Assembly (NCBI GenBank): GCA_051649245.1
Contig: JBOFGS010000008.1
Span: 17,417-81,416 of the forward strand
Direction: 5' to 3'
From: Brevinema_A sp051649245
Lineage (GTDB): Bacteria; Spirochaetota; Brevinematia; Brevinematales; Brevinemataceae
Length of the DNA stretch: 64,000 nt
A program made the translations under genes and the position numbers. The notes below the pieces were generated by a model, which ran no database searches, was not told where the DNA came from, and saw only the letters and a program-made list of their open reading frames with translations. Of this stretch, positions 25,998 to 35,358 are shown piece after piece (the stretch's first letter is position 1; every line of letters starts with the position of its first letter).

Positions 25998-27635
25998 ATG
26001 AATTTACATCTTAATAAAAATAATTTCCATAGACCAGGACCTGTGGTTTTGGCAATCTTAGATGGTGTTGGAATTAGTGATCATATCGATGGGAACGCTG
26101 TTGCAGGTGCTAATATGCCTGTTTTTAAATCGTTGATGCAGAATTGCAAATGTTCACGTTTGTTAAAAGCTCACGGTACTGCTGTTGGAATGCCTACAGA
26201 TGATGATATGGGAAATAGTGAAGTAGGACACAATGCTTTAGGAGCAGGTAGAGTTTTTGCTCAAGGTGCAAAAAGAGTTAATCAAGCTATTGAGGACGGC
26301 TCTATTTTTACTTCTGAAACGTGGGTAAAATTAGTTGAACAAACTAAAAAAAATAATTCCATATTACATTTTATTGGACTTGTTTCTGATGGTGGTGTTC
26401 ACTCTAATATCAGCCAATTAATTGCGATGATTAAAATGGCTGCAGAACAAGGAGTAGCAACACTCCGTGTCCATGCATTGACAGATGGAAGAGATGTTGG
26501 AGCAAGAACGGCACCTATTTATTTTGCACAATTACAAGAAGTCTTTGACAGCATTAAAAATGATAAAGGTTTTGATTATGCTATTGCTTCTGGTGGCGGG
26601 CGTATGCTGATGACAATGGATCGTTATAATGCTGACTGGAAGATGGTTGAAATCGGCTGGAATGCTCATGTTCATGGTATTGCAGAATATAGATTTCATT
26701 CTGCAAAAGAAGCTCTTGATGTATTATATGCACAAGATCCTGAAAGAAATGATCAGTATGTCCCTCCATTTGTTATCGTAGATAGTCTTGATGCACCTAT
26801 AGGAAAAATTCATAATCAGGATTCTGTGATTTTCTTTAATTATCGAGGTGATCGTGCTATCGAAATTTCAATGGCATTTACTATGGATCAGTTTACTCAT
26901 TTTGATAGAGGTGTGAGACCTAATGTCCTTTATGCAGGTATGATGCAGTATGATGGTGACCTTAAACTTCCTGAGCTATTTTTGGTTGATCCACCCAAAA
27001 TTGATAATCCTATTGGTGCTTATTTTGCTGCAAATAATCTTACCACACTGGCTATCTCTGAGACTCAAAAATATGGACATGTGACCTATTTTTGGAATGG
27101 AAACAAAAGTGGATATATTGATAAAAATCTAGAAACATTTATTGAAATTCCATCTGATAATATTGTGTTTAACAAAGCTCCAAAAATGAAAGTCAAAGAA
27201 ATTACAGCCGAAGTATTAAAAGCGATCGAAAGTGGCAAGTATGATCATATTCGTATTAATTTCCCTAATGGAGATATGGTGGGTCATACAGGTGATTATG
27301 ATGCGACTGTTATTTCTTTAGAAGCAACAGACGAAGTCCTTGGTCAAATTAAAGCAGCTGTAGAAAAAGCAAATGGTATTCTTGTGATTTTAGCTGATCA
27401 TGGAAATGCCGATCAAATGTGGACTATTGATAAAAAAACAAACACAAAGACACCTCATACAGCTCATACCTTAGCTCCTGTTCCTTTTCTTATTTATGAT
27501 CCTAATTACAATAATGAATATTCTTTAGCTGATGTTGAAGAACCCGCAGGATTGGCTAATGTTGCAGCGACTCTTTGTAATCTTTGTGGTCTAGAGGCAC
27601 CTGATAATTATAATTCCTCATTAATTAAGTTTTAA
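25998..27635 (+). CDS. gpmI: 2,3-bisphosphoglycerate-independent phosphoglycerate mutase
   Basis: It interconverts 3- and 2-phosphoglycerate in glycolysis. The N-terminal LAILDGVGIS and DDDMGNSEVGHNALGAG place the catalytic Ser at residue 74. ALTDGRDVGART, FNYRGDRA, FPNGDMVGHTGDYDAT and LADHGNADQM give the two metal-site halves. At 545 residues it is slightly longer than the usual 510. It is alone between two promoter-bearing gaps. The gap to the next gene (27636-27759) holds only an AT-rich stretch. Confidence 0.95.
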   Translation: MNLHLNKNNFHRPGPVVLAILDGVGISDHIDGNAVAGANMPVFKSLMQNCKCSRLLKAHGTAVGMPTDDDMGNSEVGHNALGAGRVFAQGAKRVNQAIEDGSIFTSETWVKLVEQTKKNNSILHFIGLVSDGGVHSNISQLIAMIKMAAEQGVATLRVHALTDGRDVGARTAPIYFAQLQEVFDSIKNDKGFDYAIASGGGRMLMTMDRYNADWKMVEIGWNAHVHGIAEYRFHSAKEALDVLYAQDPERNDQYVPPFVIVDSLDAPIGKIHNQDSVIFFNYRGDRAIEISMAFTMDQFTHFDRGVRPNVLYAGMMQYDGDLKLPELFLVDPPKIDNPIGAYFAANNLTTLAISETQKYGHVTYFWNGNKSGYIDKNLETFIEIPSDNIVFNKAPKMKVKEITAEVLKAIESGKYDHIRINFPNGDMVGHTGDYDATVISLEATDEVLGQIKAAVEKANGILVILADHGNADQMWTIDKKTNTKTPHTAHTLAPVPFLIYDPNYNNEYSLADVEEPAGLANVAATLCNLCGLEAPDNYNSSLIKF

Positions 27636-27759
27636 AATTTATTTTTTTTTCTATCATATTTTTAATCAAAATAGATAGAAACACAGTACTCTTCTTTGTT
27701 ATAATATATGTATATATATATTTAATTTAAATTTGATAATTTAAATTGAGGAGCTTCTT

Positions 27760-28680
27760 GTGAGAAAATTTGTTTTTTTTGTAGTATCATTTCTTCTTGT
27801 GAGTTGTTCTTTGCATGAAAATAGAGTAGATGAAGAAATCAGTGTGAGACCTTACTTAGGTTATAATAGATTTGCTTTATTTCCTAATTATTTAGGGAAT
27901 AAAAGTTTTGCGTCTTATAGAATGCCGATTCAGAATGTTAGTACAGAAGGATTTATCATTACATCAGTTTCCACTTTTTGTAAAGCAATATCAAAACGTA
28001 CAAATTGGCAGTTGACTTCTGAAAATTTTAGAAATACATATCCTCATTTTAATATTGATTTACTTGTATTTAATCAATATGATGCTCCTAATAATTTTGT
28101 ATGGCAGGAACGTTTGATTCTGAATGATGCATTAGAATTAGTTACAATGGCTGTTAATAGTACGATCTTTGAAAATGAAATGTCTAAATTACAATTTACA
28201 GAAAATGATGGTACCACACCTTTGTCCTCTCAGCATGTCATTAGTTCTATTCGAAAAGCAACGTTCTCAATTATTATTTCAAAAAATGATTTAGCTCCAG
28301 GTGTCGCTGCTGAAGCAACTATAGGAGGTATTTCTCATACTATTTGGTTTAGAAATGATAAAGATTATTCAAAACATAATGTTATTGAGTTAGCTGTGAT
28401 TATTGGACATGAATTAACGCATAATTTAGGTTATAAACATTCATCTGGTGTTCCATATGGAGTTCACATTCCTATTTTATTAGCTGTCCATAAAGCCTCT
28501 CAAGCTGATTTGAATAAATTTATCAAAAATACTCCATTTATGGAAGATATCTTTTTAACTCGTGTAAGATCTATTTCCTCTCAAAATCAACGATCACGTG
28601 AAGGTAATAAAATATTAAAAGCTCAAGAAATCAATTTAGAACAAAATATCAAAAAAACAATGCAAGATGTTTTACGTTAA
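27760..28680 (+). CDS. Putative metzincin-type zinc protease lipoprotein
   Basis: The 306-residue product has a signal peptide ending LLVSCS (lipobox VSC). HELTHNLGYKH lies at residues 217-227, exactly the HExxHxxGxxH zinc-binding consensus of metzincins. The following GVPYG sits where the Met-turn would be, but the Met is absent. This points to an exported, membrane-anchored metalloprotease or a relative. The substrate is unknown. The start is GTG, with GAGGAG 6 bases upstream and no competing ATG. A strong terminator follows. Confidence 0.65.
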   Translation: MRKFVFFVVSFLLVSCSLHENRVDEEISVRPYLGYNRFALFPNYLGNKSFASYRMPIQNVSTEGFIITSVSTFCKAISKRTNWQLTSENFRNTYPHFNIDLLVFNQYDAPNNFVWQERLILNDALELVTMAVNSTIFENEMSKLQFTENDGTTPLSSQHVISSIRKATFSIIISKNDLAPGVAAEATIGGISHTIWFRNDKDYSKHNVIELAVIIGHELTHNLGYKHSSGVPYGVHIPILLAVHKASQADLNKFIKNTPFMEDIFLTRVRSISSQNQRSREGNKILKAQEINLEQNIKKTMQDVLR

Positions 28681-28691
28681 TAAGAATACAT

Positions 28692-28720
28692 AAAAAACGC
28701 ACACCTAGTGTGCGTTTTTT
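28692..28720. terminator. Rho-independent terminator (convergent)
   Basis: A 13-bp stem AAAAAACGCACAC / GTGTGCGTTTTTT with a CTA loop, between the metzincin gene and a leftward gene. Confidence 0.9.
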
Positions 28721-28738
28721 TTATCATATGACTAGTAC

Positions 28739-30544
28739 TTAGACTCTTAAACGAACAGCAATAATTTTGATTTTATCATTATTTGCATGATCTACAGTAA
28801 TTAATGTTTCTTTAAGTGTATCTTTTAACAAACCACTGTGAGTAGATAAGATATGTGATATTACAATATAAGCACTTTGATTGTCCAAAATTTCAAAAGC
28901 ATTATTCGCTGTTACGTCTAACTTTATGATTTCTATATGCTTTTTGAAATTTTTTTCGTTGGGAGTAATATTTCGTTCAGCTGCAAAAATAACATTTCGA
29001 CGAATTTTTTGTTCATTGATATTAAACGTATAGTAGTTTGCAAGTAGATTTTCTTGAGGCAATCTTCGTTCAGGATCGAGATGATAACTGCCTTTTGTAA
29101 TATCAATTCTAGTAGTAAGGAAATTATCCCAATCAATATTATAATTATTACCGTCTGTGTCTGAAATAGACAAAGAAGGAATAAAATAACTGTTTCGTGA
29201 AATCTTATCTCCTTCTGCTTTTAAGCTTGGATATGTAGGATTTTTCACTAATACTTCTTTTGTATAAAGACTAAAAAGAGGTTCTTGTATTTTATTTTGA
29301 ATGATAATGTTCCAGTCAATTTCTTTTTGGTTAGAATTTGTTGAAGAAATAGCTGTTGTGTTGGTATTTTGTATTTCTTGTTCTGTTACTGTATTTTCTT
29401 GATTGGTCGTAACGACACTATTATTAAAAGCAGATTGATTAAAGTAAGCTTTCACGCCGTCCAAGAAGTTCTGAGATCCCATATGAATCCATGCCATGTG
29501 AAGCATTCCATAGTTTTTGAGCATATCAGGAACATTTACTTCAATAATAGCATTGTTTGAAAAACCACTGTTTAATAATTCTTGGTAATAGGATACAGGT
29601 GGTACGGGAAGTACATAGCTGGGATCTGTTTGTAATCTCGTAATACTTGTTGTTTTTTCGTTTGTTGGTGTTGTAGAATCTTGAGCTATATTTTCTGTAT
29701 TTGTTTCTGTTGCGTTTTTTGATGATAGATCAAGAACGTTCAAACGTGTGACGGCATCTTTAAACATTGCAAATAAATAACTCTCTGTCTTATCTTGCTT
29801 ATCCCAAGCCATTGTAAGGATTGATTGGACTTGCTTTGCATTACCAATATTAGGAATAAAAAGATAGAGTTTTGATTGATAAACAAAAGCATTGTTACCA
29901 GTTAATTGGTTATTAATAATCACAATTTCTGAAATCTTAAGATCACCAAAATATTCTTTAAAATGAGTATACATTTTAGCAACGTCTGATAACTGAGTTG
30001 CAAATCCGCCACTTTTAAAAATCGAAACAGGAATGGACGAGCTACTATCTGTGATGTAGCTAAACTTGATTAATCCAATTTTAGGTTTGTCTTCAGCAAA
30101 AAAAGTGAATTTACCGTTAATATTTTCTTGATAAGGGTAGATAAACATATCTTCTTTTTCTGTGCTGGTGACAGTGTATTGAATATTAATAGGTTGTTCT
30201 TTGTCGCTTACGACTGTAGGAAACCAATTGTCCCCAATACTTCCAAATCCACCTTGATTAGGAATGATAAAAGAATAACTAAATTTGATACGATATTCTG
30301 TCGAGGTGTCTTTTTTAGATCCGATCATAATATTGTTATTTCCAAACGTTACATCAGTTTGATTGGTAAAATTTAAGATACGACCTCTAGCTGGGATTTG
30401 AAGTTCAGTACTGGAGCCTTGATAAAAGACATCAAATCTGATTTCGTTTCCTGATACTTTGCTATACTGAAGACTTAATGTTTGAGTAAAGGTATTGCCT
30501 GATACAAATATCAAGAACATCATTAGTAAGCGATTAATATTCAT
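28739..30544 (-). CDS. Large exported protein with M1-aminopeptidase-like architecture lacking HExxH
   Basis: The 601-residue product has a signal peptide MNINRLLMMFLIFVSG... with a cleavage-type end and no lipobox. The N-terminal 180 residues look like a beta domain. A segment near residues 365-390 (MLKNYGMLHMAWIHMGSQNF..GVKAYF) resembles the non-catalytic helices of M1 metalloproteases. No HExxH zinc motif is present anywhere, so any peptidase function is doubtful. A Thr/Asn/Gln-rich linker (about 395-425) breaks the sequence. The start has CGGAGG. No paralog in the window. Confidence 0.55.
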   Translation of the reverse strand: MNINRLLMMFLIFVSGNTFTQTLSLQYSKVSGNEIRFDVFYQGSSTELQIPARGRILNFTNQTDVTFGNNNIMIGSKKDTSTEYRIKFSYSFIIPNQGGFGSIGDNWFPTVVSDKEQPINIQYTVTSTEKEDMFIYPYQENINGKFTFFAEDKPKIGLIKFSYITDSSSSIPVSIFKSGGFATQLSDVAKMYTHFKEYFGDLKISEIVIINNQLTGNNAFVYQSKLYLFIPNIGNAKQVQSILTMAWDKQDKTESYLFAMFKDAVTRLNVLDLSSKNATETNTENIAQDSTTPTNEKTTSITRLQTDPSYVLPVPPVSYYQELLNSGFSNNAIIEVNVPDMLKNYGMLHMAWIHMGSQNFLDGVKAYFNQSAFNNSVVTTNQENTVTEQEIQNTNTTAISSTNSNQKEIDWNIIIQNKIQEPLFSLYTKEVLVKNPTYPSLKAEGDKISRNSYFIPSLSISDTDGNNYNIDWDNFLTTRIDITKGSYHLDPERRLPQENLLANYYTFNINEQKIRRNVIFAAERNITPNEKNFKKHIEIIKLDVTANNAFEILDNQSAYIVISHILSTHSGLLKDTLKETLITVDHANNDKIKIIAVRLRV

Positions 30545-30643
30545 GAGTTCCTCCGAATTATCATATTGATATTATTTTTCTCATATAGATTTTTCGGCTT
30601 GATTTGAAATTTCTTGATATTATCTACTTGTTATTTAAGAAGT

Positions 30644-30672
30644 TTGTATTTTTTTTTTAGCTATGCTACAAT
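30644..30672 (+). promoter_or_regulatory. Sigma-70-type promoter for the GT2 gene
   Basis: TTGTAT (30644-30649), a 17-base T-rich spacer and TACAAT (30667-30672), 74 bases before the ATG. The 202-base gap before this gene shows no other feature. Confidence 0.45.
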
Positions 30673-30746
30673 TAATATGGATCATAAAAATATTCATCTG
30701 AAATTTTAGTTATTGCACATGTTTTTATTATTGCTGAGGAATATCT

Positions 30747-32306
30747 ATGGATAAATTTACCTTTAACAATTGTCAACAAATAGTTGACCAAATTCCAGAA
30801 TCATTTAAACAACAAAAATTGTCAATTATTATGCCTTTTTATAATGAAGAGGAATTAATTGTTACTTCTGTAAAGACTGTTGTCGAGACATTAAGGAAGT
30901 GGTCATGGAACTTTGAAATAATTCTCTCTGATGACGGATCAACAGATCAATCATTGAATATCCTACAAGAATGTCAAACTATTCCTGAATTTAAGTTAAT
31001 CTCATCACCTAGGAATTATGGAAAAGGGCGAGCTTTGGTGACGGGTTATGAAATTTCAGAGGGAGATTATATTTTATTTTTGGATGCAGATTTAGAACTT
31101 TCTATACAACATTTGCCTTATTTTATTCAGAAAATGATCCATCAGGATTCTGATATTATCATTGGATCGAAAGAAGATCCTCGTTCCAATTTAAAGTATC
31201 CGTTTTTTAGAAAGATTATTAGTTTTATTTATGCATTGATAGTTCGTATTTTGTTTCGCTTGCCTGTTACCGATACACAAACAGGAATCAAGTTATTTAA
31301 AAGACAAGCATTAGAAGAAACATTGCCATATTTATTGGTGAAGAAGTTTGCTTTTGATATTGAGTTGTTGGCATTAGCAAACAGTAAATCGTTTAAAATA
31401 TCTACTCATCCTATTGTATTAACATTTATTCGTCAAACAGCATTTGGTCGTATTTCTTTTGACAGTATTCTTCATATGATTAAAGATACGATGGCTATTG
31501 TATGGCGTTTTTGGACCAGATTTTGGCATTTTTCTTACAAAAAAACAACACCACTAAAACATGTTTTTGTATCTCTTGATCGTGACGTAACATGTTATGA
31601 TGACAATATTTTTTATATTGATTCCATGAATCAATTACCAGACATGATGCCTCAAATAAATTCTTATGATATTGTGATTTTTCTTCATAAACAAGAAGAA
31701 GTACCAATATTCATGAAATTTACAATAAATCGTATTTTTAGTGATCCAAAAATTCAAGGTGTGTATCCTTTTTTATATCCAAAATCAGAAACATCAAAAG
31801 GATTTTTATATTATAGTTTGTTAGCAAATATGTTTTTTGCAAAAGGCTACTATCCTCGTTATCGTCCTGTTCGCGAAGGAATATTACAAAAAGACTATCG
31901 TGCATCTTTGCCAGTCAACAAATTAGTTATTCGCACCTCAACATTACAAGACCTCATTTCAAATAATACTATGGAAGTTAATGATTTAACAAATATCATA
32001 CATTCTCCATACTTGTTTATTCATAGCGATTTTTCTGATGATGAGCAAACCTGGAAGATTTCGCTTAAGGAAACAGAACCAGCGTTTGGTATTAAAAAAA
32101 ATATGCAGATTTTATATCTCATATGTATTTTATTAGCCTTAGGAAGTTGGGTACATATTTTCTTTTTATTACCGTTGATTTTATTGGAAGCTTTTGTTTT
32201 ATTTTGGTTTATTTTTTCTTTAGGGATTCGACGAGGAATAAAAGTGATCATTCTTTTTTATAAAATGCGATTTAATATTAAAAATAGTATTGATAAAACT
32301 TTGTAA
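30747..32306 (+). CDS. Polyprenyl-phosphate-type GT2 glycosyltransferase with extra C-terminal domain
   Basis: Residues 25-240 form a GT-A fold of the dolichol-phosphate-mannose-synthase type: LSIIMPFYNEEE, LSDDGSTDQS, YGKGRALVTGYE, FLDADLE (metal DxD) and TDTQTGIKLFKR. Such enzymes load a sugar onto a lipid carrier at the inner membrane. Residues 270-430 are a second region with no DxD motif but with strand/helix spacing like a degenerate GT half (YDIVIFLHK, FSDPKIQGVYPF). Two hydrophobic helices end the protein (about 450-500). At 519 residues it is about twice a minimal enzyme of this type. The donor and acceptor are unknown. Confidence 0.78.
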   Translation: MDKFTFNNCQQIVDQIPESFKQQKLSIIMPFYNEEELIVTSVKTVVETLRKWSWNFEIILSDDGSTDQSLNILQECQTIPEFKLISSPRNYGKGRALVTGYEISEGDYILFLDADLELSIQHLPYFIQKMIHQDSDIIIGSKEDPRSNLKYPFFRKIISFIYALIVRILFRLPVTDTQTGIKLFKRQALEETLPYLLVKKFAFDIELLALANSKSFKISTHPIVLTFIRQTAFGRISFDSILHMIKDTMAIVWRFWTRFWHFSYKKTTPLKHVFVSLDRDVTCYDDNIFYIDSMNQLPDMMPQINSYDIVIFLHKQEEVPIFMKFTINRIFSDPKIQGVYPFLYPKSETSKGFLYYSLLANMFFAKGYYPRYRPVREGILQKDYRASLPVNKLVIRTSTLQDLISNNTMEVNDLTNIIHSPYLFIHSDFSDDEQTWKISLKETEPAFGIKKNMQILYLICILLALGSWVHIFFLLPLILLEAFVLFWFIFSLGIRRGIKVIILFYKMRFNIKNSIDKTL

Positions 32307-32329
32307 TTTTGTTTCAAAAATGTTATAAT
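32301..32329 (+). promoter_or_regulatory. Sigma-70-type promoter for mreBCD
   Basis: TTGTAA (32301-32306), a 17-base spacer and TATAAT (32324-32329). The -35 box contains the stop codon of the GT2 gene. The 5' leader is about 70 bases. Confidence 0.6.
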
Positions 32330-32406
32330 ATTATAGTTTTTGAAATAAGTTAAAAATGATAGTGAACACATAACAAGATATTTGTTTTATTTAAAGAGGG
32401 GACCAC

Positions 32407-33435
32407 ATGAGTTTATTTAGTGGGATTAGAGATATTTTTATTAACGATATTGCTGTTGATTTAGGAACAGCCAATACACTGATTTATGTCAGAGGTAGAG
32501 GCATTGAATTATCTGAACCTTCTGTGGTAGCGTTGCAAACAAGTACTGGTAAAGTTATTGCTGTTGGAAGAGAAGCTAAAAAGATGTTAGGAAAAACTCC
32601 TGGAGATATTTTAGCGATTCGTCCGATGCAAGATGGCGTTATTGCAGATTTTGAAGTCGTTGGTAAAATGATGAAATATTTCGTTGCAAAAAGCCAACCA
32701 TATAAAAAGCTAGTTTATCCACGTATGGTCATGGGAGTTCCTTCTGGTGTGACAGAAGTAGAACGTCGTGCTGTTCGTGAAGCTGCAGAACAAGCTGGTG
32801 CTACAAAAATTTATCTGATTGAAGAATCTCGTGCAGCAGCTCTTGGTGCAGGTATTCCTGTAGAAGAGCCTGCTGGACATATGGTTGTTGACATTGGTGG
32901 AGGAACTACAGAGGTGTCCGTGCTTTCTTTGGGAGGTATCGTCATCACAAACTCTATTCGTGTTGGTGGAGATAAATTTGATGAAGCTATTGTCAATCAT
33001 TTAAAACGATATCACAATCTCAGCATTGGTGAACGAACTGCTGAAGAAGTTAAAATAAAAATTGGATCTGCTTATCCATTAAAAACAATTGAACACATTG
33101 AAATCAAAGGACGTGATACGATTTCCGGCTTACCAAGAACCTTAACAATTGATAGTGTTGAGATCAGAGAATCGTTACAAGATGTTGTGAATCAAGTATT
33201 AGATGTCATTCGTTTAACCCTTGATCAAACTCCCGCTGAACTTGCTGCTGATATTATTGATCGTGGTATTGTTATGACAGGTGGAGGTGCGTTACTTCGT
33301 GGTTTGACTAAATTTATTGCTAAAAATACTGGAGTACCCGCTTTCTTAGCAGATAATCCATTAACATGTGTTGCAACTGGGTGTGGAAAATTCCTTGAAA
33401 ATATCAAATATTATGAAACTCCATATTCTATCTAA
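32407..33435 (+). CDS. mreB: Rod shape-determining actin homolog MreB
   Basis: A cytoskeletal ATPase that directs elongation-type wall synthesis. It has the actin-fold phosphate motifs DLGTANTLIYV (near residue 18), VVDIGGGTTEVSVLSLGGI and the C-terminal VMTGGGALLRGL. At 342 residues it is standard. The start has GAGGGG. mreC follows after 13 bases, then mreD and a lipoprotein gene. RodZ, its membrane partner, is encoded at 46141-47259. Confidence 0.97.
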   Translation: MSLFSGIRDIFINDIAVDLGTANTLIYVRGRGIELSEPSVVALQTSTGKVIAVGREAKKMLGKTPGDILAIRPMQDGVIADFEVVGKMMKYFVAKSQPYKKLVYPRMVMGVPSGVTEVERRAVREAAEQAGATKIYLIEESRAAALGAGIPVEEPAGHMVVDIGGGTTEVSVLSLGGIVITNSIRVGGDKFDEAIVNHLKRYHNLSIGERTAEEVKIKIGSAYPLKTIEHIEIKGRDTISGLPRTLTIDSVEIRESLQDVVNQVLDVIRLTLDQTPAELAADIIDRGIVMTGGGALLRGLTKFIAKNTGVPAFLADNPLTCVATGCGKFLENIKYYETPYSI

Positions 33436-33448
33436 ATAATATTAAATT

Positions 33449-34330
33449 ATGTTAAGATTTTTAATCCGTTTTAAAATTGTTGTTACAGCCTTTTTTTTAC
33501 TTTTTATTTCTCTTTTAGCGATGTCTTCTAGAATCAATACGAATAAATTTTATTTTAGAACATTTTTATTTTCAGCATTACTTAATATTGAAAATATAAT
33601 GTTAAGTACTGTAGAGTCAATTCAAAATGTCTTTATTAATGTCAAACGAATCAAAGATCTTGAAACACGTTTGAATAGTGCGGAAGAACGATTGCTCCAT
33701 TATCGAGAGTTAACTTTCTTGTATGATGCTGTGCAGACTGAAAATAAAAAATTGAAAGGTTTATTAGGTATTCGTTCTCGTTTTGAGTATCCGGCATATT
33801 ATAGTAAAATTATTTTTAGAGATCCTACATTTTTATCAGATTATGTTATTATTGATAAAGGATATCATGATGGAATAAGATTAAATATGCCTGTGGTGTA
33901 TTCTTCTGAAATGAATGATCGATTAGTGCTAGTAGGTAAAATAATCGAAGTGACTGATTCAGCAAGTAAGGTTCGTCTTATTTCAGCAAAAAACTTATAT
34001 TTAGGTGTTCGTCTTGAAAATCAAGAATATACAGGTATTTTAAAAGGTCAAGGCTCTTGGAATCAAAATTTAGCTTTAGAATATATTCCATTCAATGCCG
34101 ATATTAGGTTAGGAGATTCTGTCATTACTTCTGGAGAAAGCGAAATCTATCCACCAGGGTTACAAGTAGGTTCTATCCAAGGAATAGGGCAAAATGTCAT
34201 TGAAGAATTTTTCAAAACACTCTATGTAAAACCTGAATTTGATTATAAAAAAATATCTGATGTTTTTGTACTTGAATATGAAAAGAAATTCAATGTTTCA
34301 AATTTAATGGATGGATTCTATGAAAGATAA
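33449..34330 (+). CDS. mreC: Cell shape-determining protein MreC
   Basis: A bitopic protein that links the MreB filament to wall enzymes. One membrane helix lies near residues 8-28. A coiled-coil region follows (about residues 60-110, IKDLETRLNSAEERL...), then the beta domain with VIIDKGYHDGIRLNMPVV, RLISAKN, LEYIPFNADIRLGDSVITSG and PPGLQVGSI. At 293 residues it is normal. No clear Shine-Dalgarno sequence precedes the ATG, so translation may couple to mreB. Its end overlaps mreD. Confidence 0.93.
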   Translation: MLRFLIRFKIVVTAFFLLFISLLAMSSRINTNKFYFRTFLFSALLNIENIMLSTVESIQNVFINVKRIKDLETRLNSAEERLLHYRELTFLYDAVQTENKKLKGLLGIRSRFEYPAYYSKIIFRDPTFLSDYVIIDKGYHDGIRLNMPVVYSSEMNDRLVLVGKIIEVTDSASKVRLISAKNLYLGVRLENQEYTGILKGQGSWNQNLALEYIPFNADIRLGDSVITSGESEIYPPGLQVGSIQGIGQNVIEEFFKTLYVKPEFDYKKISDVFVLEYEKKFNVSNLMDGFYER

Positions 34331-34826
34331 CAAAGCTTTATCTATCTTGCTTTATGTTCTTATTATCTTTTTTTTATTAGCAATGCAATCAATTCAATTA
34401 TTTTCTATCGCAGGTATACATCCAGATCTTCTTCTTATTGTTACCATTATTGTTGCATTATCAAGAGGTTCTTTTTTGGGAGAAATTTTCGGGTTTTTTG
34501 TAGGTTTTAGCTTAGATTTAATGAGTGGGAGCTTATTTGGGTTGAATGCATTTGTTTTTACATTTATTGGTGCATTAGCAACACCTTTCCAAAAAGCAGT
34601 AAAAGTTGCTAGTATTATTGTGTATATTTTTTATATTATTTTTGGTACCATTCTTAAGTATATGCTCTTTACTCTCTTTTATGCATTATATGAAGGGACA
34701 CAATTATTTGATCTCTATTTTTTATTGAAAATACCTGGCGAAATTCTAGCAAATATTGTTTTAGGTATTATTTTTTATATTTTTGCTGCACGGATTTATT
34801 CGCGAGATAGCTATGATTGGTTTTAG
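34320..34826 (+). CDS. mreD: Rod shape-determining protein MreD
   Basis: A multi-spanning membrane protein with five or so hydrophobic helices, including IHPDLLLIVTIIVALSRG and GFFVGFSLDLMSGSLFGLNAF, the latter the most conserved MreD segment. I prefer the ATG at 34320, with GGATGGA 4 bases upstream, over the in-frame ATG at 34311. Both overlap the end of mreC. At 168 residues it is normal. Its end overlaps the next lipoprotein gene by 14 bases. Confidence 0.88.
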   Translation: MKDNKALSILLYVLIIFFLLAMQSIQLFSIAGIHPDLLLIVTIIVALSRGSFLGEIFGFFVGFSLDLMSGSLFGLNAFVFTFIGALATPFQKAVKVASIIVYIFYIIFGTILKYMLFTLFYALYEGTQLFDLYFLLKIPGEILANIVLGIIFYIFAARIYSRDSYDWF

Positions 34827-35262
34827 GGCATGCTTACTTTTATTGTTGTTATCTGGTTGTCTTAATCCAAAAATGAAACAAATAAACCCTGAAGGAGATC
34901 TCATTTTTTTTACACTCAGGATGCCTTTGATTAACATAAAAAAATTTCAATTTTGGCAAACTTTACGAAAGTTTAATGCTGACAATTTGATGGTCAACGA
35001 TCAATATGATTTCCCAATGGCTATTTTTAATCCAGATAAATATATGGTGTTGCAATATTATTTTAATGATCAACATACATATATAAAAAAAATAGTTTAT
35101 CGCTCTCAAGAATTATTAGTATACTTGTCATCACCTAATAATCAAGTTCGATATGATGATAAATTTCCTATCATTACTCAAAAACTTGAATTAAAAAAAA
35201 TTATTTTTATCAAAAATGATAAGATTATTTTTACTACAAACATTATTTCCTCCTTGTTGTAA
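34813..35262 (+). CDS. Small lipoprotein in the mre operon
   Basis: The 149-residue product begins MIGFRACLLLLLLSGC, a strong lipobox (LSGC). The gene starts inside the last codons of mreD, so translation is coupled. A longer in-frame TTG at 34783 is less likely because it would bury the signal peptide. The mature part has no known domain; it is a mixed alpha/beta protein rich in Lys, Asn and Tyr. The position suggests a role linked to the elongation machinery, but this is inference from context only. Confidence 0.65.
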   Translation: MIGFRACLLLLLLSGCLNPKMKQINPEGDLIFFTLRMPLINIKKFQFWQTLRKFNADNLMVNDQYDFPMAIFNPDKYMVLQYYFNDQHTYIKKIVYRSQELLVYLSSPNNQVRYDDKFPIITQKLELKKIIFIKNDKIIFTTNIISSLL

Positions 35263-35280
35263 AGGGAGGATTTTCTTATT
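35248..35280 (+). terminator. Possible weak terminator after the mre operon
   Basis: A TCCTCC/GGAGGA stem with an 11-base loop holding the stop codon, followed by TTTTCTTATT. The stem is short, so this call is tentative. Confidence 0.35.
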
Positions 35281-35286
35281 AAATTC

Positions 35287-35313
35287 TAATTTTTTATTTT
35301 TAATTTCCGATAA
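35287..35313 (+). promoter_or_regulatory. Sigma-28-like sequence upstream of leuS (tentative)
   Basis: TAAT (35287-35290), exactly 15 bases, then TCCGATAA (35306-35313). The -10 element is identical to the one before flgB, but the -35 differs by one base. It may be chance in AT-rich DNA. Confidence 0.25.
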
Positions 35314-35358
35314 ATAAAGAGAATACCATATTTTTAAGCGTATCAAAGGAGAATTTTT

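Noticed and set aside
32710..33000. 96-codon minus-strand frame within mreB
   Set aside because: It is antisense to conserved mreB motifs and has no family resemblance.
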